From Alicyclobacillus fastidiosus (lineage in GTDB: Bacteria > Bacillota > Bacilli > Alicyclobacillales > Alicyclobacillaceae), in the NCBI RefSeq assembly GCF_026651875.1, contig NZ_CP104067.1, positions 1,364,001 through 1,428,000 on the forward strand: DNA of 64,000 bases. Direction: 5' to 3'. Each line of letters begins with the position of its first letter. The first letter of the stretch is position 1. This document shows positions 1 to 8,431 of this stretch, piece by piece. Below the pieces are notes generated by a model that ran no database searches, was not told the DNA's origin, and saw only the letters and a list, made by a program, of their open reading frames with translations. The translations under genes and the position numbers were made by a program.

Positions 1-1180
1 CCTTCAAGGCTTGAGAATTCATACTGTACCTTTTTCCTTTTAACCAATCCTCGAGATGGTTTAGATATCGCGTTTCTTGACTGTACACCATCATTTGAGT
101 TTCCTCCCAGAGTGGACGGATTGCACTACAGTATCTACATACATCCGTTTAATTACTGTCGGGAAAAGTCGATGTGGCTCAGTCAGGGCGGTATCTAAAC
201 GAGTAGGCAACAGAAAATATAATTTACATATTTTTATATGAACTAAGAGGTTATAACCTGTCTAATTGTCTATTAATGTCCATCTAGTTGTTCTTATAAC
301 ACTACATCCAGATTGTGGTGAAAAGTATTACGTAACAGATAATTGATTAAAATCCTATAAAGCCGGAATTTATCGTCATACCTAATGATAATGACCGTAT
401 ATCATTCAGGGCATTGGACTGAATTTTATAATGTGGAGAACAGTCCAAGAGAAGAATAGTTTAGAATTCAGTCCAGAATATTTGATGTTTACGGGACAAA
501 CGTAAGAAGCACGCTACTAAAGGTTCGCACAACAAAAGTTGTGTGTTCCGCGTCATTACTGGCTTTCTGAACCGTGTTGTGCGAAGTATACCGAGAAAAG
601 GGATCCCAAAATGCGCTAAAAATTCAGGGCTGTCAAGGGCGTTGGGGTTTCAAACCAACTTCGCACAATTGTGTAATGGCTGCGAGAGGGTCAGCGCCCA
701 CGCGTACCGCACAACAAAAACACATCGTAGTTCGCATTTACGAACGATTTCAAACTTAGTACCCTAATGATTTAGATGCAACAGAGTCTACGGTACGTAT
801 GTGTGAATCCCTCGAAATTTGTCGATTTCCACACTGCTCGCGAGTCCTATTTACCCAAAGTGCGTAAGACTCATTTTACAACCCATGTTCACAGTAACTA
901 GCTCTCAAATGTCTTCAGAGGAATAGAGTCGTGTATTAGAATTAGGATGTGGCGCATGAAGGATGTGATGTTACAAAACTTTGATTATAACTCAATTTCA
1001 TACTTCCTAGTATTAGGATACGGCTGTTTCTAACGTAGTGGACGGACTTCGTGTCCAACTGAAGGTCTTTTCATTTAGGGCCCCGTACGTCGATTCATTT
1101 CCAGCTCGAACGCTTCTCGGGTGAGACTCTCGTAAAAGGGCTACCGAAATCGCAAACAGTAAATTAGAAGGGTGATTCAT
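1..1180. other. AT-rich intergenic region with short repeats, no gene seen
   Basis: No convincing coding region is seen: the open frames at 543-767 have no ribosome binding site and odd composition. The stretch holds two families of short repeats. TTGGACTGAATT (414-425), CAGTCCAA (441-448) and AATTCAGTCCAG (465-476) share the TGGACTG core in both orientations. The word GCACAA recurs in TTCGCACAAC (524-533), in inverted form GTTGTGCGAA (576-585), in TTCGCACAAT (660-669) and at 709-714. The first of these is part of the palindrome CACAAC-AAAA-GTTGTG (528-543). These could be regulator sites for an upstream gene outside the window or for the sigma-54 activator gene; that is inference. Confidence 0.5.
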
Positions 1181-3097
1181 GTGGCAGAGATATTAATTAT
1201 TGCACCGTACCCAAAGTTGGCAAGGAGCGCGGAACAAGTGAGAAATAGAATCCGAACGGATCTAGCCATAGTATCGGGGAAAGCGAGTCAGATAACCCCT
1301 GACTTTATGTCTATCGTAGATCCGCAAATCCGTATTGTACTTTCAAGGTGGGGGACGGCAAAGTGCTTGAGAAAATTTTTACAGGTTCCGGTTATTGATA
1401 TTTCTGTGACTGTAAACGACATACTTCAATCAATTAGATATGTAAGTAGCATCGGATTCAAAAAAATAGCCATCGTTACTCCGTCGAATGTCTTGTTCAG
1501 GCCAGAACAATTTGTCGAGGTAGAGGGTTTGGACATTCGATATGAGGCATGCGAAGATGTGGACTTAATCCCCAAAAAGGTAGCCCAAATGATAGAACAT
1601 GAGCAATTTGAGGCAATAATTGGAGACCATGTTGCTGCGCAGGCAGCTAAGCAGCACGGTGTGCATGGCCATTTGTTAGAATCCGGTGAGGAATCACTGA
1701 TGTTGGCTATTGAAACTGCTCACAATTTTTTGAGTGACCTGACACAGCTGGACATAGCAAGGTTAGAAATGAAATCAATTCTTAACGTGATTGGAGAATC
1801 AGTGTTCACCTGTGATGCGAATGGATTCATAACGACAATGAATGACCATGCATGCAAAATACTGAATATTCAATACGGAATTTTAGGTCGCCATTACAGT
1901 GAATGTTTAAGAGGCAGTATACGCCATGTGCTACAGAGTAAGTTGGAGAAAAGGAACATGACCGCTACTGTGAATGATACGAATGTTGTACTGAGTCATC
2001 TACCAATGTATGTCGAGGGCATCTACCAGGGAGCCGTTGTATCATTCGGAAAAGTTCAACCAATGAGATCCAGAGAACCAAAGGTTCACCAAAATGTGCA
2101 TCAAAGAGGATTCGTAGCAAGAGGTACGTTTAACGATATTATTACACATCATCCCCCCATGGAAAAAATAATACAGAAGGCCCGCTCATACGCTCAATCC
2201 AACGCCGCAGTGTTAATCATCGGTGAAACCGGGACCGGAAAGGAGTTGTTTGCTCAAAGCATACACAACTCTAGCCCACGAGCCGCAGGGCCTTTTGTGC
2301 CGGTAAATTGTGCTGCATTGGATACTAACCTGTTGGAAAGCGAATTATTCGGCTATGAAGAGGGGACTTTCACTGGTGCACTTAAAGGTGGAAAGCCTGG
2401 TTTGTTCGAACTAGCGCACGGTGGCACACTTTTCTTAGATGAAATCGGTGAAATATCTGCAAGCTTTCAATCAAAGCTCCTAAGAGCAATTCAAGAGCGT
2501 GAAATCCGAAGAGTTGGCGGGGACCGTATTATCTCAGTTGACGTTCGGATCATTTGTGCGACCAACAAGCACTTATCTTCACTAGTGAAGGAATCGAAAT
2601 TCAGAGAAGATCTCTATTATAGACTCAGTGTACTAGAACTATATTTACTTCCACTAAGGTTCCGGAAGGTAGACCTTATCCCACTTGCAAAATATTTTCT
2701 TCATATGGAACAGCGGAGAGAACATCGAACGTTAACATGGAAATCCGACAAAGTATTTTCGCCGTTGCTAGAGCATGATTGGTACGGGAACGCTCGGGAG
2801 TTGCAAAACGTAGTTCAAAGACTGCTTGTTAGTTGCTGGAATACCGAACTATGTGAACGTGATGTCTCGGAGATCTTACATCACACACGAGAACAGGACA
2901 GACTAATGCTTTACAAGCAAGATGACAACTCGCTTACAATTGATATTCGGGTTTCTCCAGTGTGGAGTGAGATGGAGTCTGCTCTATGGCAGGGTCTACT
3001 AGACATTTACGGAGGAGATAGAGACCGTCTGTGCCGTGACTATGGGATTAGTAGGTCAACGCTTTGGAGAAAGATCGGTCGCAAAAATAACCCATGA
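1181..3097 (+). CDS. PrpR-type sigma-54-dependent transcriptional activator
   Basis: Bacterial enhancer-binding protein of about 638 residues. Order of domains: a PrpR_N-like sensory domain (about 1-170), a PAS-like segment (about 195-300), the AAA+ sigma-54 interaction domain (about 320-555) and a C-terminal Fis-type helix-turn-helix (DYGISRSTLWRKI near the end). The Walker A motif GETGTGKE lies near residue 348, the sigma-54 contact loop is GTFTGA instead of the usual GAFTGA, and Walker B is GGTLFLDEIGE. I chose the GTG at 1181 because AGAAGG (1167-1172) is 8 bases before it; the upstream GTG at 1172 overlaps that site. PrpR_N domains typically sense small organic acids or their phosphates. 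The next genes (permease, PdxA-like dehydrogenase) and the -24/-12 promoter at 3202 are its probable targets. Confidence 0.9.
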   Translation: MAEILIIAPYPKLARSAEQVRNRIRTDLAIVSGKASQITPDFMSIVDPQIRIVLSRWGTAKCLRKFLQVPVIDISVTVNDILQSIRYVSSIGFKKIAIVTPSNVLFRPEQFVEVEGLDIRYEACEDVDLIPKKVAQMIEHEQFEAIIGDHVAAQAAKQHGVHGHLLESGEESLMLAIETAHNFLSDLTQLDIARLEMKSILNVIGESVFTCDANGFITTMNDHACKILNIQYGILGRHYSECLRGSIRHVLQSKLEKRNMTATVNDTNVVLSHLPMYVEGIYQGAVVSFGKVQPMRSREPKVHQNVHQRGFVARGTFNDIITHHPPMEKIIQKARSYAQSNAAVLIIGETGTGKELFAQSIHNSSPRAAGPFVPVNCAALDTNLLESELFGYEEGTFTGALKGGKPGLFELAHGGTLFLDEIGEISASFQSKLLRAIQEREIRRVGGDRIISVDVRIICATNKHLSSLVKESKFREDLYYRLSVLELYLLPLRFRKVDLIPLAKYFLHMEQRREHRTLTWKSDKVFSPLLEHDWYGNARELQNVVQRLLVSCWNTELCERDVSEILHHTREQDRLMLYKQDDNSLTIDIRVSPVWSEMESALWQGLLDIYGGDRDRLCRDYGISRSTLWRKIGRKNNP

Positions 3098-3173
3098 ATT
3101 TCAAATTTGACATCTGTTTTGGCATGATCCGACTTGCTACTGGGCTCTCCATTTTTATTCATGCCCACCGCAA

Positions 3174-3189
3174 AGGGATTTAAAGCCCT
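3174..3189. promoter_or_regulatory. Candidate activator binding palindrome
   Basis: AGGGATTTAAAGCCCT is a near-perfect palindrome (one mismatched pair), centred about 22 bp upstream of the -24 element of the sigma-54 promoter. That is closer than the usual 80-150 bp for enhancer sites, so it may be a repressor or activator half of a larger site. Function is inferred from position only. Confidence 0.35.
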
Positions 3190-3201
3190 AATCAACCATC
3201 A

Positions 3202-3217
3202 TGGCACGCAATTTGCT
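3202..3217 (+). promoter_or_regulatory. Sigma-54 (-24/-12) promoter of the kdgT-pdxA operon
   Basis: TGGCAC-GCAAT-TTGC matches the sigma-54 consensus TGGCAC-N5-TTGC exactly, with the GG (3203-3204) and GC (3215-3216) doublets separated by the required 10 bases. Transcription would start near 3228, about 100 bases before the permease start codon. It lies directly downstream of a gene for a sigma-54 activator, which strongly supports the call. Confidence 0.88.
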
Positions 3218-3329
3218 TATTGTATCTATGTAACCGCAATCATACGTAACCCAGCAAGGATGATGAACGGTCTAAGCGTATGTGACGGTGCAAAAGATTC
3301 AACTTTTGAAGCCAGGAGGGATAATATCT

Positions 3330-4325
3330 ATGAAAATCTTGAAGACGGTGCAACGCGTGCCGGGGGGGATGATGGTTGTTCCACTAATCATTGCGGCCAT
3401 TATCCACACATTTTTGCCTAGTGTACTTCAGATTGGTTCATTTACTACCGCCATCTTTTCGAGCGCAGGCGTCGGAACATTGATTGGTCTTCAGCTATTC
3501 TTTATTGGTACCAAACTGAAATTGCGCCAGGCTCCAGAAGCTCTAAAGCGTGGAGTTGTCTTATTGGTAGCAAAGTACGCTGCTGGCGCATTGCTGGGGC
3601 TAATTGTCGCCAAAATATTTGGTGTTGCTGGTGTTCTAGGGATATCGGTACTTGCTATTGTGAGTTCCGTGACGGGTGCAAACGGCGCCTTATACCTCGC
3701 TTTAATGGGACAATACGGAGAGACCGCTGATTCGGCGGCGATGTCTGTGTTAAATATTCACGATGGTCCCTTTTTAGCCATGCTTACGCTCGGAGTAACT
3801 GGACTTGCTCATATCCCTATAACAGCATTAGTTGCGGCGCTCGTTCCATTAGTGGTCGGTGTGATACTTGGGAATCTTGATCATGATTTCGAAAAGCTAT
3901 TTGGTGCGGGTACCGCCATTGTAATTCCTTTTAACGGTTTTACTATTGGCGCAGGGATTGATCTTACAAATGTTGTTAAAGCAGGTCTGAGTGGAATTCT
4001 TTTGGGGTTGGCGGTCATGATTATTGGCGGAGGATGCACGTTCTTAGCAGACCGATATATTTTGAGACGACCGGGATATGCGGGAGCCGGCTTAGCTGCC
4101 GCAGCTGGAAATACCATTGCTACGCCAGCTGCTGTTGCCTTAGTAGATTCTCATTACAAGCCTTATGTTGCATCGGCCACCGTGCAAATCGCGTCAGCAG
4201 TTGTAATGACCTCTATTCTAGTCCCGCTGATAACGGGACGCGTGGCTAAGAGGTTTGGCAGGGGACAAGAGGTTTTACGGAAGGAAGGAAGTGTTTCGGC
4301 AGAAACCGCTGCATCACAAACATAA
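3330..4325 (+). CDS. KdgT-like sugar-acid permease (2-keto-3-deoxygluconate permease family)
   Basis: Membrane protein of 331 residues with about ten hydrophobic segments and the family pattern of the KdgT transporters (PGGMMVVPL near the N-terminus, SSVTGANGALYLALMGQYG, NIHDGPF, and the C-terminal AAAGNTIATPAAVAL). KdgT proteins import 2-keto-3-deoxygluconate by proton symport, but members next to PdxA-like genes probably carry other sugar acids. The ATG at 3330 is preferred over an in-frame start at 3282 because AGGAGG (3314-3319) stands 10 bases before it. Expression is expected from the sigma-54 promoter at 3202. Confidence 0.85.
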   Translation: MKILKTVQRVPGGMMVVPLIIAAIIHTFLPSVLQIGSFTTAIFSSAGVGTLIGLQLFFIGTKLKLRQAPEALKRGVVLLVAKYAAGALLGLIVAKIFGVAGVLGISVLAIVSSVTGANGALYLALMGQYGETADSAAMSVLNIHDGPFLAMLTLGVTGLAHIPITALVAALVPLVVGVILGNLDHDFEKLFGAGTAIVIPFNGFTIGAGIDLTNVVKAGLSGILLGLAVMIIGGGCTFLADRYILRRPGYAGAGLAAAAGNTIATPAAVALVDSHYKPYVASATVQIASAVVMTSILVPLITGRVAKRFGRGQEVLRKEGSVSAETAASQT

Positions 4326-4756
4326 TCCTCTCAAGTAACCACCGTCAGTTCGTCGTTTAAGAAATTGGTCATCCAATGACTGGGCCAGAGGTGATTTTTC
4401 GAATTGGACCTATCTACTTGGTTCAAAGCACAATAGATGACTAGGGCATTCATTGGTGGGATTATGAGTGCGGAGATCTCAATCCATGAGTATCCCAGGC
4501 AGAATAAATGTAGCCAAAATCTCAATCTCGACCGAGTTCATTCGGCTGCGCCTTGATTTAACAGAATTTTCGGTTCGTGGAAGAGGGAATTCCTTTAACT
4601 TCAAATGTAGGGTTTACAAGTGAAGCCCGCTTTTGTAGGAGGAAATCCGCATTGTCCGGTGGTGCATCCGGGGCTTAATAGACTGCTAAAGTTTGGACAC
4701 TGATGAACGCTGTTGTTTATAAACACTTGAGGTGTTGTACCAAGGGGGGAGCATGA
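4326..4756. other. Intergenic region between permease and pdxA-like gene
   Basis: The 431 bases contain no convincing gene; a 64-codon minus-strand frame at 4331-4525 lacks a ribosome binding site. An AGGAGG at 4638-4643 has no open frame behind it. A small stem AACAC-TTGAG-GTGTT lies just before the pdxA start. No second sigma-54 promoter was found, so co-transcription with the permease gene is possible despite the gap. Confidence 0.4.
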
Positions 4757-5773
4757 TTGCCGTATAAAAAACCAGTCGTGGTAGTTACCGTTGGAGATCC
4801 TGCGGGGATTGGGCCAGAAATTGCTCTGAAGGCACTATTGCATCGCCGAATATACGACGTATGTAAACCTCTGCTCATCGGACATGAGCAGGTAATACGT
4901 CGGTATTGGACTCAGTGTAATTTGGAAATTCCGCCGTTACATGTAGTGCATAGGGTCCAGGACTCGGAGTTTATCCCAGGGCAAATCGATCTCTTAGACG
5001 TGTCAGACGACGTGAACGGAACAGAAAGCATAGAGTTTGGTAAGATCAGTGCAGTGGCAGGGAGCATCACACTACGTGACATTGAATGTGCCGTAAAGCT
5101 GGTGATGAAAGGGGAGGTTCAGGCTGTCGTTGCAGGGCCACATACCAAAAAGTCGGTGGAGCAGGCCGGAGTTTTTTTCGACGGATTCCCGTCACTTGTC
5201 GCTAGATTGACCGATACGCCACTGACAAATACCTTTCTCATGCTCGTTTCAGGAAACCTACGCATTGTGAATGTCACATTACACACCTCGCTCAGGGAGG
5301 CGATTGATGCGATAAAGCAAGATCTTGTTTATCAAGCGATTCGCGCAGCCGCCGACACTGTTCAAAAATTGGTGCACCATGACGTTCGCGTAGCGGTAAC
5401 GGGACTAAACCCTCATGCTGGGGAGTCCGGCATGTTTGGAAGGGAAGAGATAGAGGAAATCGGGCCAGCTGTGCAACGGGCGCAGGAGGACGGATTGAAC
5501 GTTACTGGTCCGTACCCAGCCGACTCATTGTTTCCCGACTTGTTGAATGGAAAATTTGACGTCTGTGTCGCAATGTATCACGATCAGGCTCATATCCCCA
5601 TAAAATTGGCGGGACCTCAGCTAGGTAGTGCATTTACAATCGGCACTCCAGTGACCTTTGCGACTGTTGCCCATGGAAGTGCTCTACAAATTGCTGGACA
5701 GGGAATTGCCAATCCCGACGGTTTGGTCGAAACAATTTTACGTGTTAGCGGAGACGGAGTAGCTTTAAATTGA
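4757..5773 (+). CDS. PdxA-family dehydrogenase (4-hydroxythreonine-4-phosphate / D-threonate-D-erythronate 4-phosphate dehydrogenase type)
   Basis: Protein of 338 residues with the PdxA hallmarks: VGDPAGIGPE at the N-terminus and the three metal-binding histidine motifs VTLHT, LNPHAGE and MYHDQAHIP. PdxA enzymes oxidise 4-phosphorylated hydroxy acids with NAD and a divalent metal. Bacillales generally make pyridoxal phosphate without PdxA, and here the gene follows a sugar-acid permease, so a catabolic PdxA2 role on a four-carbon acid phosphate (D-threonate or D-erythronate 4-phosphate) is more likely than vitamin B6 synthesis. TTG at 4757 is the start: GGGGGG (4744-4749) is 7 bases upstream, while the ATG at 4753 runs into a stop. 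The partner DUF1537 kinase normally found beside PdxA2 is not in the window. Confidence 0.87.
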   Translation: MPYKKPVVVVTVGDPAGIGPEIALKALLHRRIYDVCKPLLIGHEQVIRRYWTQCNLEIPPLHVVHRVQDSEFIPGQIDLLDVSDDVNGTESIEFGKISAVAGSITLRDIECAVKLVMKGEVQAVVAGPHTKKSVEQAGVFFDGFPSLVARLTDTPLTNTFLMLVSGNLRIVNVTLHTSLREAIDAIKQDLVYQAIRAAADTVQKLVHHDVRVAVTGLNPHAGESGMFGREEIEEIGPAVQRAQEDGLNVTGPYPADSLFPDLLNGKFDVCVAMYHDQAHIPIKLAGPQLGSAFTIGTPVTFATVAHGSALQIAGQGIANPDGLVETILRVSGDGVALN

Positions 5774-6050
5774 GAAAGATCTATGCACGATAGCTTTCAG
5801 CGTAGAGCGCGACCCAGTGGCCCGTATTGCTGCAAAATCGGATCTAGCCATACCGCAGGCCGCTCGAGGGACTGGAACTATGAAACGAACGGCCGGGCCT
5901 ACCGGCCAGGGGGTTTTCCCTTCTCACTTACATCACGCTTGTGTAGGTCATTTTCATGGCCATCGATTTGCCCGTCGACATTTCTCACGCCTGTATGTTG
6001 GAACATCCATGGAATTCTTCTGGGATAAGGGGGGAGAAGTAGACTCCCTT
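5774..6050. other. Unrecognised stretch between pdxA-like gene and the repeat junction
   Basis: Two overlapping plus-strand frames (5783-6028 and 5817-6122) run through here, but neither resembles a known family and neither has a convincing ribosome binding site. A gene that once followed pdxA (a DUF1537 kinase would be expected) may have been lost at the rearrangement just downstream. An imperfect hairpin lies at about 6028-6050. Confidence 0.3.
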
Positions 6051-6314
6051 TGTCAACTTGCCCCTCTTCTACGAAGGACTGCTGGAATTGTTTTGGCGAG
6101 AATCTTAATATCCTCGAGATAGGACCAGTTGTCTATGTAACGTAAATCGAGATCGACCCATTCGTCAAAGTTGATTTCGTTGCGACCGCTGATTTGCCAC
6201 AGGCAGGTGATCCCCGGCTTGACGCTCAAGCGCCTGCGGTGGTAAGGGTCGTATTGGTTGACCTCGGACGGCAATGGCGATCGTGGACCGACAAGGCTCA
6301 TGTTTCCAATTAAT
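6051..6314 (-). pseudogene. 3' fragment of exopolysaccharide sugar transferase, copy A of a 264-bp repeat
   Basis: The minus strand encodes the last 87 or so residues of a bacterial sugar transferase of the WcaJ/RfbP type: IGNMSLVGPRSPLPSEV, KPGITCLWQISGRNE and the C-terminal DIKILAKTIPAVLRRRG. Base-by-base reading against 21006-21269 shows nine differences in 264 positions (about 97% identity), two of them changing residues (P to S, H to Y). The similarity stops abruptly on both sides, at 6051 and at 6314, where the ISL3 transposase begins. It has no start and no catalytic N-terminal part, so it is a dead fragment. Confidence 0.9.
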
Positions 6315-7897
6315 ATGGACAAGCTTCTCTCCAGCGTCTTTCCCGAGCTCACCGGATCGCATGGATATTTCACTTCATCTCTCGTTGTTTTGCACCTTTC
6401 ATCGACCTCCTCTGGTAATCACTGTCCCGACTGCGGACACTGGACCAGTCGTGTCCACAGTCACTACCATCGAACAGTCGAAGATATCCCCATGTGTGAC
6501 ATACAAGTTGTGTTACGTGTAAGGGCACGAAAGTTCTTCTGTACAAACCCGCACTGTCATCGAAGAATATCCTCCGAACGCTTCCCTGGCTTTCTAGAAT
6601 CATCTCAACGAAAAACAACACGATTAAACAGAATCATGACGCAAATTGGATTTTCCCTCGGTGGAAACCCTGGCGTCGCCCTTTGCCAGCGCTTGGGCTT
6701 TTCAGTATCCAAGGATACACTGCTCAGAAGGGTTCAAGAAAAGTCGGTCAAAGCTGATGACGAAGACATTTCAGTTGTCGGCATCGATGACTGGGCTTAT
6801 AAACGCGGTCAACGTTATGGCACCATTATCGTGGATTTACAACACCACCGACTCCTAGATTTGTTGCCGGATCGCAGTGTATCCAGTGTTGCGGATTGGT
6901 TGCGCACACATCCTGGGATACGCATCGTAAGCCGCGATCGTGCTGGTATATACGCTGATGCTATACGGCAAGGGCTACCTTCCGCCAAACAAATTGCTGA
7001 CCGCTGGCACATTCTAAAGAACTTAGGAGACGCGGTGGAACGGTTCGTTAGCCGACAACGGTTACCCACTCGAGACCATGTAGAAGACCTTGATCCTGTT
7101 GAACGCGCCCAGGAGTCCACAAAGCCGTCGCATCAAGAACAAGATAAGCTCAAGCGTCGCCAGATGAAATGGGATCTAGTTCAACGTGTTCAACATTTAC
7201 GTGAAAACGGACCGGGGATACGCGCGATTGCGCGGGAGGCGGGCTTGAGTCGAAAAACGATTCGTAAGTATTTGTCGTGGACTGAATTGCCCGTTACTCG
7301 TTGAAAATCCAAAGGTACTTTGTTAGATCCGTACCGACAAGAAATTGCCGACCTAGTCCAGCAATCTCTGTCTGGTCTGTGATTCTCGAAAAAATCCGTG
7401 AGAAGGGTTACGCCGGCTCTCGTTCAACATTGTCCCAATACATCGCAAATCTTCGACGGTTACAGAAAAATGGCGATAAGCCCGTCATTCGACATCATCG
7501 CGTCAGTCCAAGATCAGCTGCGAAGTTACTGACTCAACAACGAGAACACGTGAAGGACGATGACATTCCTTATTTTAATACCCTTTTGGCCGAAGTCGAC
7601 GGGGCTAGTGTAGCGAACGAACTGGTTCAATCCTTTTATAGACTGATGAAAACGCGAAATGGAGCTGGATTAGACGATTGGCTGGAAAAAGCGATGAGTT
7701 GTGGTATCCGCGAACTTCGGAATTTTGCCATAGGGATGCGAAAAGATTACGATGCAGTCTACGCAGGTATTTCACAACCGTGGAGCAATGGTCAAGTGGA
7801 AGGCCAAGTGAACCGACTAAAAACCCTAAAAAGACAGATGTACGGCAGAGCAAGTTTTTCACTGTTGAGGGCTCGGGTGCTAAGCAGCGCGTTGTGA
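6315..7897 (+). pseudogene. ISL3-family transposase, broken by a stop and a frameshift
   Basis: The N-terminal part (to 7301) has the ISL3 zinc-finger (CPDCG, then CTNPHCHR) and the start of the DDE domain (VVGIDDWAYKRGQRYGT, RDRAGIYADAI, DRWHILKNLGDAVERF). At 7302-7304 an in-frame TGA interrupts the gene; translation in the same frame continues with KSKGTLLDPYRQEIADLV to about 7381, after which the sequence shifts frame and continues as VILEKIREKGYAGSRSTL through the conserved QPWSNGQVEGQVNRLK to 7897. Two independent lesions make a functional product unlikely. The ATG lies on the junction with the sugar-transferase fragment. Confidence 0.88.
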
Positions 7898-7975
7898 CCA
7901 ATTTGCTTCTCCGTGCGAAATTTGTCGATTGCTACACTGACGGACAAGGCTCTTCACCAAAAACACGAAAGAACC
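6315..7975 (+). mobile_element. Truncated ISL3-family insertion sequence
   Basis: The element consists of a decayed ISL3-type transposase and a probable right end at 7953-7975 whose reverse complement begins GGTTCTTTCGTGTTTTTGG, resembling ISL3 terminal repeats. No matching left inverted repeat exists: the sugar-transferase fragment ends exactly where the transposase start codon (6315) begins, so the left end and promoter have been lost. Identification of the right end is inference from the sequence pattern. Confidence 0.7.
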
Positions 7976-8002
7976 AGTTTTAAACCGCTGTTGACACTTT
8001 CA

Positions 8003-8060
8003 CACGTTTGAGGGGCGTGTGAGGAAACTCGTACGGGTTCAAGTCCCGTCCTCGACACCA
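8003..8060 (+). tRNA. 3' fragment of a tRNA-Leu (anticodon GAG)
   Basis: Anticodon stem CACGT/GCGTG (8003-8007, 8015-8019) encloses loop TTGAGGG with anticodon GAG (8010-8012). A class II variable arm GAG-GAAA-CTC (8021-8030) follows, then a T arm ACGGG-TTCAAGT-CCCGT (8033-8049), acceptor strand CCTCGAC, discriminator A and an encoded CCA (8058-8060). The discriminator A and long variable arm fit leucine. The D arm and the 5' acceptor strand (expected GTCGAGG) are missing: the sequence immediately upstream is the right end of the ISL3 element. The gene is therefore a truncated, non-functional remnant unless the 5' half is elsewhere. Confidence 0.75.
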
Positions 8061-8069
8061 TAGTATAAA

Positions 8070-8105
8070 AGGATTTCGCGGTTTCGACTGCGAAGTCCCT
8101 TTTTG
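8070..8105 (+). terminator. Intrinsic terminator after the tRNA fragment
   Basis: GGATTTCGCGG and CTGCGAAGTCC form a strong stem around TTTCGA, followed by CTTTTT. It is the original terminator of the tRNA-Leu gene. Confidence 0.8.
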
Positions 8106-8208
8106 CATTTCTTAGCCGATTTTCCGTTGTTTTGTGACTTAATCTTCTTAACTAGTATGTTTAGAAGAAAACCGCCCGACCTGTTGCTGATGATATATCA
8201 GGTAATAT

Positions 8209-8222
8209 GTAAACGTTTCAAT
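8209..8222 (+). promoter_or_regulatory. cre-like catabolite repression site
   Basis: TGTAAACGTTTCAA matches the Bacillus CcpA consensus TGWAARCGYTWNCW at 13 of 14 positions. No intact gene follows within 700 bases, so it may be a relic of a lost carbohydrate gene or serve the araC-like gene at 8936. Confidence 0.45.
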
Positions 8223-8340
8223 TTCAAACCAAAATATTTAAAAGCCCAAATGTAGGTACACTGGATAAGTGGTATATGACGACACAACATGCGTTTAGTA
8301 GTCATCACAGTTGCAGGAAATGATTAGATAGTACACTCCC

Positions 8341-8380
8341 ATGTTTGGGACCTGGGTTCGAATCGCCTCTCCTCCACCGA
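8341..8380 (+). pseudogene. tRNA-like 3' end remnant
   Basis: GGGTTCGAATCGCC (8354-8367) resembles a T arm and is followed by TCTCCTCCACC, like an acceptor strand with CCA, but the T stem does not pair properly and the expected 5' half cannot be traced. It is followed by a hairpin with a T-run, as a real tRNA gene would be. I read it as a decayed tRNA 3' end or attachment-site remnant; certainty is low. Confidence 0.3.
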
Positions 8381-8387
8381 TCAAAAC

Positions 8388-8413
8388 CACGTATCAGTTG
8401 ATCCGTGATTTTT
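8388..8413 (+). terminator. Terminator-like hairpin
   Basis: CACG-T-ATCA, loop GT, TGAT-C-CGTG, then ATTTTT: an eight-pair stem with one mismatch and a T-run, directly behind the tRNA-like remnant. Confidence 0.5.
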
Positions 8414-8431
8414 GCCTTTACATAGGAGGTT

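Noticed and set aside
3131..3150. Possible second sigma-54 promoter (TGGCAT... TTGC)
   Set aside because: The spacing between the GG and GC doublets is wrong (longer than 10 bases), unlike the perfect site at 3202.
4331..4525. Hydrophobic minus-strand 64-codon frame between the permease and pdxA-like genes
   Set aside because: No ribosome binding site, no similarity, and located in an otherwise non-coding leader.
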